Part shown: positions 1 to 8,975 of the stretch, one piece after another
How the letters are laid out: each line of letters opens with the position of its first letter
How positions within the stretch are numbered: position 1 is the stretch's first letter
Source of the DNA: Allokutzneria oryzae
Lineage (GTDB): Bacteria > Actinomycetota > Actinomycetes > Mycobacteriales > Pseudonocardiaceae
Assembly (NCBI RefSeq): GCF_042429765.1
Contig: NZ_JBHLZU010000032.1
Location: 124,001-188,000, forward strand
Length of the DNA stretch: 64,000 bases
Reading direction: 5' to 3'
Notes under the pieces: generated by a model
The model's database searches: none
What the model was told of the DNA's origin: nothing
What the model saw: the letters and a program-made list of their open reading frames with translations, nothing else
Made by a program: the position numbers and the translations under genes

Positions 1-2
1 AT

Positions 3-3000
3 CAGCCCTTCGACTTCGACATGTTCGTGGACTTCGACGCCGGCCACTACGCGCCCCAGGCCCCGCCACCGACCGCCACCGAGAACGGGCAGACGTCCAC
101 CGCACCGACTGAGACGCGGGACGTCCCGCCGATCTCGCGCGACAACCTCGACAATGCGCCTGTCCACCAACGGGGACGCATCCGGCAACTGCCCGGTCGC
201 ACCGCCGTGGAGCGCTCAGCCTTCGAGGTCCGGCGAGCCGTCGAGAACGGCGACACCGTCACCGAGGTGACCGTCGTCATCGACCTGGACCCGGACCATC
301 GGATGGACCAGCAGACCCGGGACGCGGTGTGGGCGGACGCGCGGCGCGGAGTGGACCAGCACTTCAACGCGCCCGATCTGCGGCTGCCCAACGGTGATCG
401 CTTCCGCGTCCGCATCCAGCAAGCGACCGGCGACGGACCCGTGCACCACCGCGTGCGGCTCGGCACCGACAGAAGGACCGACCAGACGCACTGGCAGCCA
501 GGACAGCCCGCCGTCACCTACGCGCACGAGGTCGGTCACATGATCGGCCTGCCCGACGAGTACTCGGCGAGCGATGGCGGTCTCGACGTCGTCGGCAGCC
601 TCATGGGACGCAACACCGAGGTCGCCCCGGACGGCCAGGTGCGCCCCATGCCGGACGTGCGGATGCCCGAGCGGTACCTCCAGGTGATCGCGCTGCACAT
701 CGGTGAGGTGCCCGTGCACCAAGGCACGCGGGATGACGTAGAGTCCACAGTGGACAACGAACCGACCGGTCGCGCCGCCGAGTTCCGCTCGGCCCGGACA
801 GCGATCGGCAAGCTCAGCTCCGACGTCGCCGAGTCACTGACACAGCGGGCCGAGGCCATCCTCGGTGACGCCAACGTAGACCCGGACCACCGTGAGGACA
901 TTGTTCTCGCGGTCGCCCGAGAACTTCACCGCGCGGGGGAGCAGGAAGCCCAGGATCTCGCCGAGCAGCTTCGGCAGGAGTTCCCCCACCAGGACCCGCC
1001 GCCGACCGCGCGGCAGGTGCGGGACAACCTGTCCGCCTACCTCCGGGACAGCCGGTCCCTCGGCCCGGCGCGTCAGCTCGACACCACCCGCGGACCGGGC
1101 CGCGACGTCGAGGCGCAGCTGCGCCGGATCGCTCCCCACGTGCGGCAGTGGGAGGGCGTGGAAGCGGTGCAGGGCCAGGTGGACGGCAACATCGGCTCCC
1201 TGCTCGGCGATGGCAGGACGTTCACCGTCAAGGGCGACGGCAAGCACTACGAGTTCACCATCGGCGCGCGCTTCGACTGGCAGGACGTGCAACCGTTGCG
1301 CGCCAGCGAGGACCCGCTCAGCTCCTCGTCGAAGGTCAAGCGCAAGACGACCACGACGCACACCGACGTCCGCGAGAACAGCATCAGCCCTGTGGTGGGG
1401 TTCACCGGAACGCCCGGCTTGATCGTGCAGGTCAACCCGACGATCCCGATCGCCCCGACCACCGAGGTGGGCACCGAGCTGAAACAGGAGTTCGGCGACT
1501 CGACGAAGGTCGAGGTGAGCAAGGCGCACGACGTGACGGTCGCGGTGCGGCTGGACTTCTCGCTCGTCAACGAGCGCGGAGCCCGCGTGCGGTCGCCGGA
1601 GACCGACGGCTACGGCCGCACCACCACCCAGGCGGAGGTGGACCTCAGCGTTCCCACCGAGCTGTCCTCGGACACCGACGCTGGATCGCGCGTGATCCGG
1701 CACTCCCCGGACGGGTCCGCGCACCGCGTCGGCGCGCAGCGGCGTCGGCGGCTGGCCGCCGAGGGCATCCGGCCGCTCACCACGCCACCCCCGAAGAAGT
1801 TCGCGGTGGAGGCGGTCAGCGTCGACCACGGGCTGTTCCCGTCCTTCTTCGACCAGACCGTCGTCCGGCTCGGCCACCGCTTCCGCCACGCCACCGCGAT
1901 CGGCTCGCACGGCCGCGAGGTGCTGCGGGACTTCCTCAGCGACGCCAGCATCCAGTCGAAGCTGCCGAAGATGGCCGTGTTCGACGGTGAGGCGAACCCG
2001 GACGCCGGGTGGGTCCGCTCCGAACCGATCTTCAAGGGGCGCAACCGCGGCGGCTTCGAATGGTCGCCCAAGAGCACCGCGGTGGAGATGCGGGCCGTCG
2101 CCCGATGGGTGCGCGTTGATGGCACCAAGTCCAAGGTGACCACGACCGACACCCGGCGCGACCATTTCGCGCACTCCGACCGGAACGGCACCAAGCGCCA
2201 GGGTGGGGTGTCCGGTTTCGTCGGCGGTGGCTTCGACTTCCAGCAGAAGGCCACCGCGGCGGTCGGTGCGACGTTCGGCGTCAGCGGGGAGAAGGGGCAC
2301 AAGAACCAGCAGGACCACTCGATCGCGGGCAAGGACAAGATCGAGGTCACCGGGGACGCGGTCCGCTACGAGCTGGTCTACGACATCGAGGTGCGCCCGG
2401 TCGGCATGCGCGGTCGCAGGCTCAACGGCACGGTCACCGGCTACCAGTGGACGACCAAGGACCGGGCCGACCGCGCCGGGCTCACCGACTCCACGGCCCA
2501 GGACGACGGGTTCCGCTCGGGGGAGGACCGGACCCACTTCGGACCTGCCGAGCTCGAACGCGGCCAGGTCTCGATGGGCGTGTTCGAGGAGTTCACCAGC
2601 GGTGACGGCTTCTACCAGGCCGTCGCGCCGCTGCTGCGCAAGGTGCCGCTGCGCAAGGGGTGGCACCTCAGCACGAGCAAGTTCGTCCGTCAGTTCGACG
2701 ATCCGGCGTTCTCCGGCGGGCTGTCCGCCAAGGTCGCCGACATCCTGGCCCGGGAAGACCGGCTGCGCACGGCGCTGTCCGACCAGGAGCTGGCTCACCT
2801 CGTCGATCTCATGCTGGGCCCCGGGCTGGAGATCCCCTTGGTGCGCAAGGGTTTCCTGCACGACTACCACACCACGGTCACCCTCAAGGCGACGATGGGC
2901 GAGCTCCGCGACGGCGACCTGCTGGACGCGGAGGCGGTGAAGGACGTCCAGCGGACCAAGGACGTCGTCGCGGGCGAGGGCACCGGGAGCAAGGAGCTGA

Positions 3001-6000
3001 CCGCGGGCGGCGGCGTCCAGGGGCGGGTGATGGCCGGTCTCGGCGGGAACACCCGGACCAGCTTCTTCGGCGTGCTCCTCATGGGTGTCCGGGGCTCTCG
3101 CACGTGGTCCAAGTCCGCCTCGGTCACCTCCGGCGGCAACACCAACCTCGACCGGAAGCGAGGCGACGCGCTCGCCGAGGACGGCAAGGTCGGCGACCGG
3201 TCCTTCCGCCAGTTCCGTGCCGACCTGACCGTCAGCGCCGAGATCACCGCCGACGTCCGGCTCAACCGCGCGGCACGCAAGATCAGCTTCGGTTCGCCCG
3301 GACGGAGCCTGCCCAAGTCCCGTGCGCTGCCCGCGCCGCCGAGCACGACGATCGACGTGCGGATGCTGATCCCCGAGGTCTACGTCAGCCGGACCGACCC
3401 CCGGCCGGAGCCGGAGGCGGAGCGTCCCCCGAACCAGCCCCTGCCCAGCCCACCGGCGCCGCGGTCGCTGCCGCCAGGGACGTCCCGGTCCTTCGACGGC
3501 GTTGAGGTGGTCGCCTTCACCGGCGCCGCCGCGCTCAAGCAGTCCGCGCACGACATGCTCACCGATGCCTCCGGCGGTGACCCGATCATCCGCTTCCGGG
3601 ACGGCAAGATCTCCGACATCCTCGGCAACCGGCTCGCCCCGGAGGTGCTGACGAGGGATCCCCGGCTGTTCAGCAGGCCCACCGTGGTCGAGGGGCTGCA
3701 CCACCCGCGCCGCCGCGAGGACCTGTTCGCGTCCGTGGGAGTGTCGTTCAAGCCGACGCTGTCGGCGCGCCAGGTCACCGCCGAGGAGTACGAGGAAGCC
3801 ACCCGGGAGATCGCGGGCAGCAGCAAGGTCACCGGCACCGGCGGCGTCAACGACCAGTACGGCGGCTACGTCGTCGGCGTCGGCATCCCCGCGAGCAAGA
3901 ACGCCGAACCCACCGGCGGCAACGAGGTCAGCCCGCGCGGAGTCATCGTGGTGTCGGCGTCCCCGTACAGCGTCAGCCGGGGCACGAAGACCACCGGCGA
4001 GCTGGAGAGCGGCGAACGGCTCACCATCACCGAGCTGCCGCAGAAGAAGGTCCTCGCCCGCATCGACATCCACGCGGCCGTCGTCGCCGAGGCCCAGCGC
4101 AAGGGCAACCTGGACTTCGACATCACCTCGCCGAAAGACCCGCGCAAGGCGGGGGAGCTCATCACGCTGCCCGAGTCCGCGCTGGTCTGGCTCACCCCCA
4201 AGCAGCTGGAGGAGCTGAGCACCGGACGGCCGCCCCAGGAGGAGGAGCTCACCGCACCCCCGGACGACCGAGGCGTGCACGTGCCGTCCTCACTGCGTCC
4301 GGACGAGGTGGCGAAGCCGTCGATCGGACTCGGCGGTGTGATCGACCCGATCGACCTGACCGAGCAGATTCCCTTGCTGCGCCAGGACTTGACGCGCGAA
4401 CTCGGCGCGAAGGTGGCACAGCGGCTTCTGCCGAGCAGCTCGGTGGAGACCGGACACGCCAACCACGCCGAGCTCATGCGGTTCCTCTCCGACGCCAACC
4501 GCATGGTCCACGGCCTGGTCAACGGCGGTCAGATCGCGCCGCTGCGGCTGGAGGACCGCTTCAGCGGCAAGACCTACTACGTCTCGGTCGACGCGAAGTT
4601 CACCGAAGCGCCCACAACGGGCGGCATCAAGCACGTCGGCAAGCTCAAGGTCACCAACACGGCGAAGCTGGGCACCAAGGAGGAGCGGAGCAGGGGACGC
4701 ACCTTGCTGACCCTGCTCGCCTCGGCGCGCCCGGCCATGGGCATCAAACAGAAGACCGACTCGCCGCCACCGGGACAGCCGCTGCCGACGACCGGGAACG
4801 GACCTGCCAGCGGCGTGGTCGGCGCCGGTGCGGGCGTCGAGGTCGAGATCGGCGCGCGGGAACGCAAGAAGACCGACACCACCGCTGTCGAGTACTCCCA
4901 GTCCGGCGAGACCAGCGGCCCCGTCGCCGAGCACCGCGGGCGGCTGGAAGTCGACCTGCGCATCGAACGGCACGGCCGCACTGTGGCCTCGGCACCCGTG
5001 GTCCGGCAGATCGGGATCACCAAGCTCGCCGAGGAGTCCTTCCCGACACCGGAGCTGGACGGCAGGCTCGGCGCGGCGGAGGACACCAGGAGAGTGACTG
5101 CCACCCAGCTGTCCCCGGACACGTTGCGGGACTGGCGAGGGCAGCGCGAGGACGGCACGCCCGCGCCGCCGATGCCCAAGACCGGCACCTACTGGGCTGA
5201 GCATTTCTTCGGCGACATCGAGGTCATGCGGGAAGCAGCACGCCAGGCGCTGAGGGACTCCGGGGCGACGGTGACGCCGCAGGCCGAGGCGGCGCTGCGA
5301 GCCGGACTCACCCCGGCCACGGTGAAGGCGGCGTTGTCGGCAGGACTCGACGGGACGTTCCGGCTCTCGCTGCCCGCCGGGCTGGACCGCGACCTGGAGA
5401 TGCACATCCGGCTCCCGCGTCCTCCCCGGTTCGCCAGCACCAGCGCGGCCGTCGAGGTCTCCTCCTCGCGGTCCACGACCGACGAGGAGGAGTCCGAGGT
5501 CGTCACCGGGCACGGGGCCAAGGTGATCCAGACGGCGCCCTTCGGTTCCGGTGGTGTCGCGCCCCCGGCGGGCAAGGACGACCTCAAGGAGGGACGCAAG
5601 GCCTTCGGCGACAAGGGAGCTTCCGGCGCTCGCCAGGTCACGGTGCTGGAGTCCCAGCCCTCGGCGAAGCTCACCAAGACCGCGAAACTCCACTCCTACC
5701 GGACCAAGGACCCGCAGTCGGCGACGGCGGTCAAGAGCGACGAGAAACTGACGCGTGCCGTGCTCTCCGGTGCGGACTTCCGCTTCGTCGCGCGACAGAC
5801 GTCCTCCCCGATGTTCGGTGACCGCAAGGTCGCCGGGCGCGAGGTCCGCGTGCACGACGGTTACGCGCTGCGGATGCGCGACAGCGACGCGCAGACCATG
5901 ACCGGCCACACCCTGCCGGAGTCACTCGTCAAGGCGACGAAAGACTTGGCGGACAAGGGAAAGAAGTGGTCGGAGGCAGTGCGCAAGCAGCAGGCCGCCC

Positions 6001-6638
6001 GCGCAGGGGCCGAGACCTCCGAACGCTCGCTGGACGCCGAGGACGGTCGGACGGCGCAGCAGCGGGAGAACCGGGATCGCCAACTGCGCGAGCTGACGCG
6101 GAGCATCACCGCGCAGGAGGAGCGAGTGCGCGAGCTGCGGGAGGAGTTCACCACCGACACCAAGCTGCTGGCCGGCGCGAAGAGCGATGTCGACATGCTC
6201 GCCGCGCTCGTGCTGGCGGCGGAGACCGACCAGGAACGCTCGGACCTCCAGTCAGCGCTGGACGAGGCGATCGCGGCCGCCAGCCAACGCGCGGAGGACC
6301 GATCCGCCGCGAGGACCCGGCTGGCCGAGGCCGAGGCCGAGCTGCGTTCCCTGGTCGACCGTCGGCACCGGCTCCGCACCGGCCCCACGCCGCAGTCGGA
6401 CCCCGAGATCCTGGCGCGCCACACCGAGGCCCTGGAACGGGAGCGTGCGGCGGCTCGCGCCGAGCAGGCAGCGGAGCAGGCGTGGTGGGACGCCAAACAC
6501 GCCTACGACCGCGAGATCGCCGCCATCTACGCGGCACAGGTCCCCGAGCCCGTCCGGCACCAGGAAGAAGACCTGCCGGGCGACCACCTGCCGGGCGAGT
6601 CCCACGAGATGCGGAACCTGGTCCTGGGCGACACCTGA
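3..6638 (+). CDS. C-terminal part of a giant T7SS-linked polymorphic-toxin-like protein with metzincin-like site (5' partial)
   Basis: The frame is open to the window edge, so the start is missing; at least 2,211 residues are visible. Counting from the Met codon at 21, HEVGHMIGLPDE lies at about 169-180 and matches the metzincin zinc site HExxHxxGxxD, with a possible Met-turn (SLMG) near 195. The rest is beta-rich, with a recurrent module introduced by GSLLGDGR near 391 and a related strand pattern near 1511. The C-terminus (about 1990-2190) is a charged coiled coil. The same GSLLGDGR module and a similar helical tail occur in the 6,542-residue protein at 18861, so the two are probably paralogues. 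By analogy this is a type VII cargo with a protease head, but no activity is shown. The DJ-1 gene downstream is on the opposite strand, so no immunity gene follows it. Confidence 0.7.
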   Translation, partial: QPFDFDMFVDFDAGHYAPQAPPPTATENGQTSTAPTETRDVPPISRDNLDNAPVHQRGRIRQLPGRTAVERSAFEVRRAVENGDTVTEVTVVIDLDPDHRMDQQTRDAVWADARRGVDQHFNAPDLRLPNGDRFRVRIQQATGDGPVHHRVRLGTDRRTDQTHWQPGQPAVTYAHEVGHMIGLPDEYSASDGGLDVVGSLMGRNTEVAPDGQVRPMPDVRMPERYLQVIALHIGEVPVHQGTRDDVESTVDNEPTGRAAEFRSARTAIGKLSSDVAESLTQRAEAILGDANVDPDHREDIVLAVARELHRAGEQEAQDLAEQLRQEFPHQDPPPTARQVRDNLSAYLRDSRSLGPARQLDTTRGPGRDVEAQLRRIAPHVRQWEGVEAVQGQVDGNIGSLLGDGRTFTVKGDGKHYEFTIGARFDWQDVQPLRASEDPLSSSSKVKRKTTTTHTDVRENSISPVVGFTGTPGLIVQVNPTIPIAPTTEVGTELKQEFGDSTKVEVSKAHDVTVAVRLDFSLVNERGARVRSPETDGYGRTTTQAEVDLSVPTELSSDTDAGSRVIRHSPDGSAHRVGAQRRRRLAAEGIRPLTTPPPKKFAVEAVSVDHGLFPSFFDQTVVRLGHRFRHATAIGSHGREVLRDFLSDASIQSKLPKMAVFDGEANPDAGWVRSEPIFKGRNRGGFEWSPKSTAVEMRAVARWVRVDGTKSKVTTTDTRRDHFAHSDRNGTKRQGGVSGFVGGGFDFQQKATAAVGATFGVSGEKGHKNQQDHSIAGKDKIEVTGDAVRYELVYDIEVRPVGMRGRRLNGTVTGYQWTTKDRADRAGLTDSTAQDDGFRSGEDRTHFGPAELERGQVSMGVFEEFTSGDGFYQAVAPLLRKVPLRKGWHLSTSKFVRQFDDPAFSGGLSAKVADILAREDRLRTALSDQELAHLVDLMLGPGLEIPLVRKGFLHDYHTTVTLKATMGELRDGDLLDAEAVKDVQRTKDVVAGEGTGSKELTAGGGVQGRVMAGLGGNTRTSFFGVLLMGVRGSRTWSKSASVTSGGNTNLDRKRGDALAEDGKVGDRSFRQFRADLTVSAEITADVRLNRAARKISFGSPGRSLPKSRALPAPPSTTIDVRMLIPEVYVSRTDPRPEPEAERPPNQPLPSPPAPRSLPPGTSRSFDGVEVVAFTGAAALKQSAHDMLTDASGGDPIIRFRDGKISDILGNRLAPEVLTRDPRLFSRPTVVEGLHHPRRREDLFASVGVSFKPTLSARQVTAEEYEEATREIAGSSKVTGTGGVNDQYGGYVVGVGIPASKNAEPTGGNEVSPRGVIVVSASPYSVSRGTKTTGELESGERLTITELPQKKVLARIDIHAAVVAEAQRKGNLDFDITSPKDPRKAGELITLPESALVWLTPKQLEELSTGRPPQEEELTAPPDDRGVHVPSSLRPDEVAKPSIGLGGVIDPIDLTEQIPLLRQDLTRELGAKVAQRLLPSSSVETGHANHAELMRFLSDANRMVHGLVNGGQIAPLRLEDRFSGKTYYVSVDAKFTEAPTTGGIKHVGKLKVTNTAKLGTKEERSRGRTLLTLLASARPAMGIKQKTDSPPPGQPLPTTGNGPASGVVGAGAGVEVEIGARERKKTDTTAVEYSQSGETSGPVAEHRGRLEVDLRIERHGRTVASAPVVRQIGITKLAEESFPTPELDGRLGAAEDTRRVTATQLSPDTLRDWRGQREDGTPAPPMPKTGTYWAEHFFGDIEVMREAARQALRDSGATVTPQAEAALRAGLTPATVKAALSAGLDGTFRLSLPAGLDRDLEMHIRLPRPPRFASTSAAVEVSSSRSTTDEEESEVVTGHGAKVIQTAPFGSGGVAPPAGKDDLKEGRKAFGDKGASGARQVTVLESQPSAKLTKTAKLHSYRTKDPQSATAVKSDEKLTRAVLSGADFRFVARQTSSPMFGDRKVAGREVRVHDGYALRMRDSDAQTMTGHTLPESLVKATKDLADKGKKWSEAVRKQQAARAGAETSERSLDAEDGRTAQQRENRDRQLRELTRSITAQEERVRELREEFTTDTKLLAGAKSDVDMLAALVLAAETDQERSDLQSALDEAIAAASQRAEDRSAARTRLAEAEAELRSLVDRRHRLRTGPTPQSDPEILARHTEALERERAAARAEQAAEQAWWDAKHAYDREIAAIYAAQVPEPVRHQEEDLPGDHLPGESHEMRNLVLGDT

Positions 6639-6662
6639 CCCGGGCACGCCGGAGCCGGTCGC

Positions 6663-7367
6663 TCAGCTCGCGGCGAGCGCGGTGAGCACGGCCCTGGCGG
6701 TGGCGTCGCTGGACTGGGGGTTCTGACCGCTGATCAGCGTGCCGTCCACGACAACCTTGCTGGTCCACGGCGCACCGGTCTCGACGATCGCGCCGAGCTC
6801 ACGCAACCGCGACTCGACGAAGTACGGGGTGTTCTCCCCGACCCCGCCCTCGCGCTCCTCGGTGTCGGTGAAGGTGGTCAGCCGCCTCCCGGCGAAGGCG
6901 AAGCCGCCGTCGGTCTGGGTGGTGCTCAGCAGGGCGGCCGGCCCGTGGCACAGCACCGCGATGACCTTGCCCTGCGCGTCGGCCTCCCGCAGCAGCCTGC
7001 CGAGGTCGGGGTCGGTGGCGAGGTCCGCCATGGGCGCGTGGCCACCGGGGACGTAGACCGCGTCGTAGTCGGCGACGTCCACCGCCGACAGCGCCAGCGG
7101 GTGAGCCAGCTCCTCGGTGAGCCCGGCCAGCAGTGCCCGGAAGCGGTCGGCGTCACCGGGCTCGACCCCGCCGCGTGCGTCCAGGCTGATCGGATCGACG
7201 GTGGGGGCGGTTCCGCGCGGGGTGGCGAAGGAGACCTCCATCCCGGCGTCGCGCAAGACCTGGTGCGAGACCGCGAGCTCCTCGGCCCAAAACCCGGTCG
7301 GGTGCTGCGTGCCGTCGGCCAGCGTGAGGGAGTCGGCCGCGGAGACGACCATCAGAACCTTTGCCAT
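6663..7367 (-). CDS. DJ-1/PfpI family protein (Hsp31-like, type 1 glutamine amidotransferase fold)
   Basis: A 234-residue cytoplasmic protein of the DJ-1/PfpI superfamily. The nucleophile elbow is visible as VIAVLCHGPAALL with Cys140 and His141. PGGH at 108-111 and a conserved acidic pair (Glu29-Glu30 in GFWAEEL) match the Hsp31/glyoxalase III branch, which acts on methylglyoxal or as a stress chaperone. I chose the ATG at 7367 (MAKVLMVVSAAD) because AGGAG stands six bases upstream and family members begin at this strand; the reading frame stays open further upstream without similarity. It is divergent from the LysR gene at 7943, a common arrangement for a regulator and its target. The exact substrate is unknown. 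Confidence 0.85.
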   Translation of the reverse strand: MAKVLMVVSAADSLTLADGTQHPTGFWAEELAVSHQVLRDAGMEVSFATPRGTAPTVDPISLDARGGVEPGDADRFRALLAGLTEELAHPLALSAVDVADYDAVYVPGGHAPMADLATDPDLGRLLREADAQGKVIAVLCHGPAALLSTTQTDGGFAFAGRRLTTFTDTEEREGGVGENTPYFVESRLRELGAIVETGAPWTSKVVVDGTLISGQNPQSSDATARAVLTALAAS

Positions 7368-7442
7368 CACATGCTCCTGTGGTGTGGGTGAACGTCGCTG
7401 GCAACGACTCTCGCACCGGGCTTCTTCCGCCCCCAACACGAC

Positions 7443-7464
7443 AGTCATCACCAGACTTATGACT
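7443..7464. promoter_or_regulatory. inverted repeat AGTCAT-N10-ATGACT, candidate LysR operator
   Basis: A perfect 6-bp dyad with a 10-base spacer, 76 bases upstream of the DJ-1 start and inside the DJ-1/LysR divergent region. The nine bases CTTATGACT at its right arm recur at 7940-7948 over the LysR start codon. LysR proteins usually bind interrupted dyads between divergent genes, so this is a reasonable operator candidate. No binding evidence is available. Confidence 0.4.
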
Positions 7465-7539
7465 GAGCAGTGGCCGACGAGCAAGACCTACTACCACGAC
7501 CACTCCGCGTCCTGCACCTGGTACCACCCCCTCACCATC

Positions 7540-7655
7540 GCTCCTCGCGCTCCTCGCGCTCCTCGCGCCCCTCGCCCACTCACCCCCTCGCCCTCGTGCG
7601 CCCCTCACCCCCTCACCCCCTCACTCCCTCACCCTCGTGCGCTCCTCACCCCCGT
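7540..7655. repeat. short tandem C/T-rich repeats
   Basis: Several head-to-tail copies of a 9-base unit (gctcctcgc) run into repeats of ccctcaccc-like and cctcgtgcg-like units. The strand is strongly C/T-biased. It lies in the 575-base non-coding stretch between the DJ-1 and LysR genes. Frames that cross it encode only low-complexity Ser/Pro/Arg strings, so I see no gene. It is probably slippage-prone sequence. Confidence 0.7.
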
Positions 7656-7662
7656 GCCCCCG

Positions 7663-7731
7663 TTTCGCGTTTTGTCACCTTGATGCGAAATGGGAGCGCT
7701 CTTTTGCGCATCAAGGTGACAAAACGCGAAA
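7663..7731. repeat. long perfect inverted repeat (24-bp stem, 21-base loop)
   Basis: Bases 7663-7686 and 7708-7731 are exact reverse complements; the stem core includes GTTTTGTCACCTTGATGC. The loop contains the palindrome AGCGCT. It sits between divergent genes, not at the end of either, so a simple terminator role does not fit. It could be a structured RNA, a remnant of a small non-autonomous element, or a two-way transcription stop. A second hairpin of the same stem length but different sequence is at 42145-42206. Confidence 0.8.
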
Positions 7732-7744
7732 ACCCCGGCCGCGC

Positions 7745-7816
7745 CAGTCAGCTGAGGCGCACGCCGGGGTACGGGGGTACGGCGGCCGCGTCAGTCGGCT
7801 GAGGCGCACGCCGGGG
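7745..7816. repeat. 25-base direct repeat, two copies
   Basis: The sequences at 7745-7769 and 7792-7816 match at 24 of 25 bases and share the core GCTGAGGCGCACGCCGGGG. Each copy is followed by GGGGTACGGGGG-like sequence. They lie just after the long hairpin, upstream of the LysR gene. No coding function is apparent. Confidence 0.75.
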
Positions 7817-7942
7817 CACACCGGGGTACGGGGGCGGCGCCAGCTCGGGGCGTCGGGATGACGTGTAGGTCAGGCGCTTGCAATTCGAGTGTCCTTGCGC
7901 TCATTGAGTCGCGCAACCTGGTCACGTGTTATCACTTTGCTT

Positions 7943-8848
7943 ATGACTCTGCCGGACCTCGACCTGCTGGCCACCTTCCTGGAGGTGCATCGAGGCGGGT
8001 CGCTCACGGTCGCGGCGACGCGACGGGGACTGAGCCAGCCCGCGGTGACCGGCCAGCTCGCCCGGCTGGAGCGGCAGGTGGGCGAGCCGCTGTTCGTCCG
8101 CACCAGGCGAGGCGTCGTCCCCACGGAACGGGGCGACGCCCTGGCGCGGGCCGTCGGCCCGCATCTGGACCAGCTCTCCGCGGCTCTGCGGGCCGACAGC
8201 GGTGTTCCCTCGGGCGTCGTGCGGGTCGGTGGTGCCGCCGAGCTGCTCGCGCTGCGGGTGCTGCCGACCCTGGCACCCCTTGCCGTGGGCGGGTTGAGCC
8301 TGCGGGTCGTGACCGGGCTGGCGCAGCCCCTGCTCGCCGCGCTCGCCGAGGGGGAGCTGGACCTGGTCGTCTCCGCGATCAAGCCGCCCGGCAACGCCTT
8401 CGCAGCGACACCGCTGGCCGACGAGGAGTTCATCCTGGTCGGCCCGGTCGCGCTGGCCCGCACCGTGGACCGCGCCCTGCTCGCCAGCGACCCCGCCGCC
8501 GCGCTGAGCCACCTTCCCCTGGTCGCCTACGCCGAGGACCTGCCGATCGTGCGCCGCTACTGGCGCACGGAGTTCGGTCGCAGGCCCCCGAATCCCGTCT
8601 CGGTGGTCGTGCCCGACCTGCGTGCCGTGCTCGCCGCGGTGGTCGCCGGTGCCGGGGTGTCGGCGCTGCCGCGCTACCTCGCCGAGCCCGCCTTGGCCGG
8701 TGGCTCGGTGGAGGTGCTGCACGAACCGCAGGTCCAGCCGTTGAACACGCTGTACCTCGCCGTGCGGCGCGGCGGACTGACCGACCCGGCCACCGCGCTG
8801 GCGCACGATCACCTGCTGGCCAAGGCGCGGACGTGGGGCGCGCTGTAG
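7943..8848 (+). CDS. LysR-family transcriptional regulator
   Basis: A 301-residue LysR-type regulator. The N-terminal winged helix-turn-helix is clear (DLDLLATFLEVHRGGSLT, then QPAVTGQLARLERQVG and GEPLFVRTRRG), followed by a two-lobed periplasmic-binding-like effector domain ending with VVAGAGVSALP, typical of the family. I start at the ATG at 7943 because LPDLDLLATF is the usual LysR beginning; an upstream start at 7889 would add 18 unlikely residues. It is divergent from the DJ-1 gene and probably controls it, itself, or both. The effector is unknown. Confidence 0.88.
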   Translation: MTLPDLDLLATFLEVHRGGSLTVAATRRGLSQPAVTGQLARLERQVGEPLFVRTRRGVVPTERGDALARAVGPHLDQLSAALRADSGVPSGVVRVGGAAELLALRVLPTLAPLAVGGLSLRVVTGLAQPLLAALAEGELDLVVSAIKPPGNAFAATPLADEEFILVGPVALARTVDRALLASDPAAALSHLPLVAYAEDLPIVRRYWRTEFGRRPPNPVSVVVPDLRAVLAAVVAGAGVSALPRYLAEPALAGGSVEVLHEPQVQPLNTLYLAVRRGGLTDPATALAHDHLLAKARTWGAL

Positions 8849-8975
8849 CGGCTTGATCATCTCAGCGGTCCGCGACACCATGTGGGGCCGGAGTCCGCCG
8901 TGTCGTGTGGGGGGTTGGTTGAGCAGACGTGTGGCACGACGCAAGCCCTCCGCTGGAGGAGGACGTCGCCTGGTC

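Noticed and set aside
7540..7655. CRISPR-like array
   Set aside because: Units are about 9 bases, contiguous and without unique spacers.
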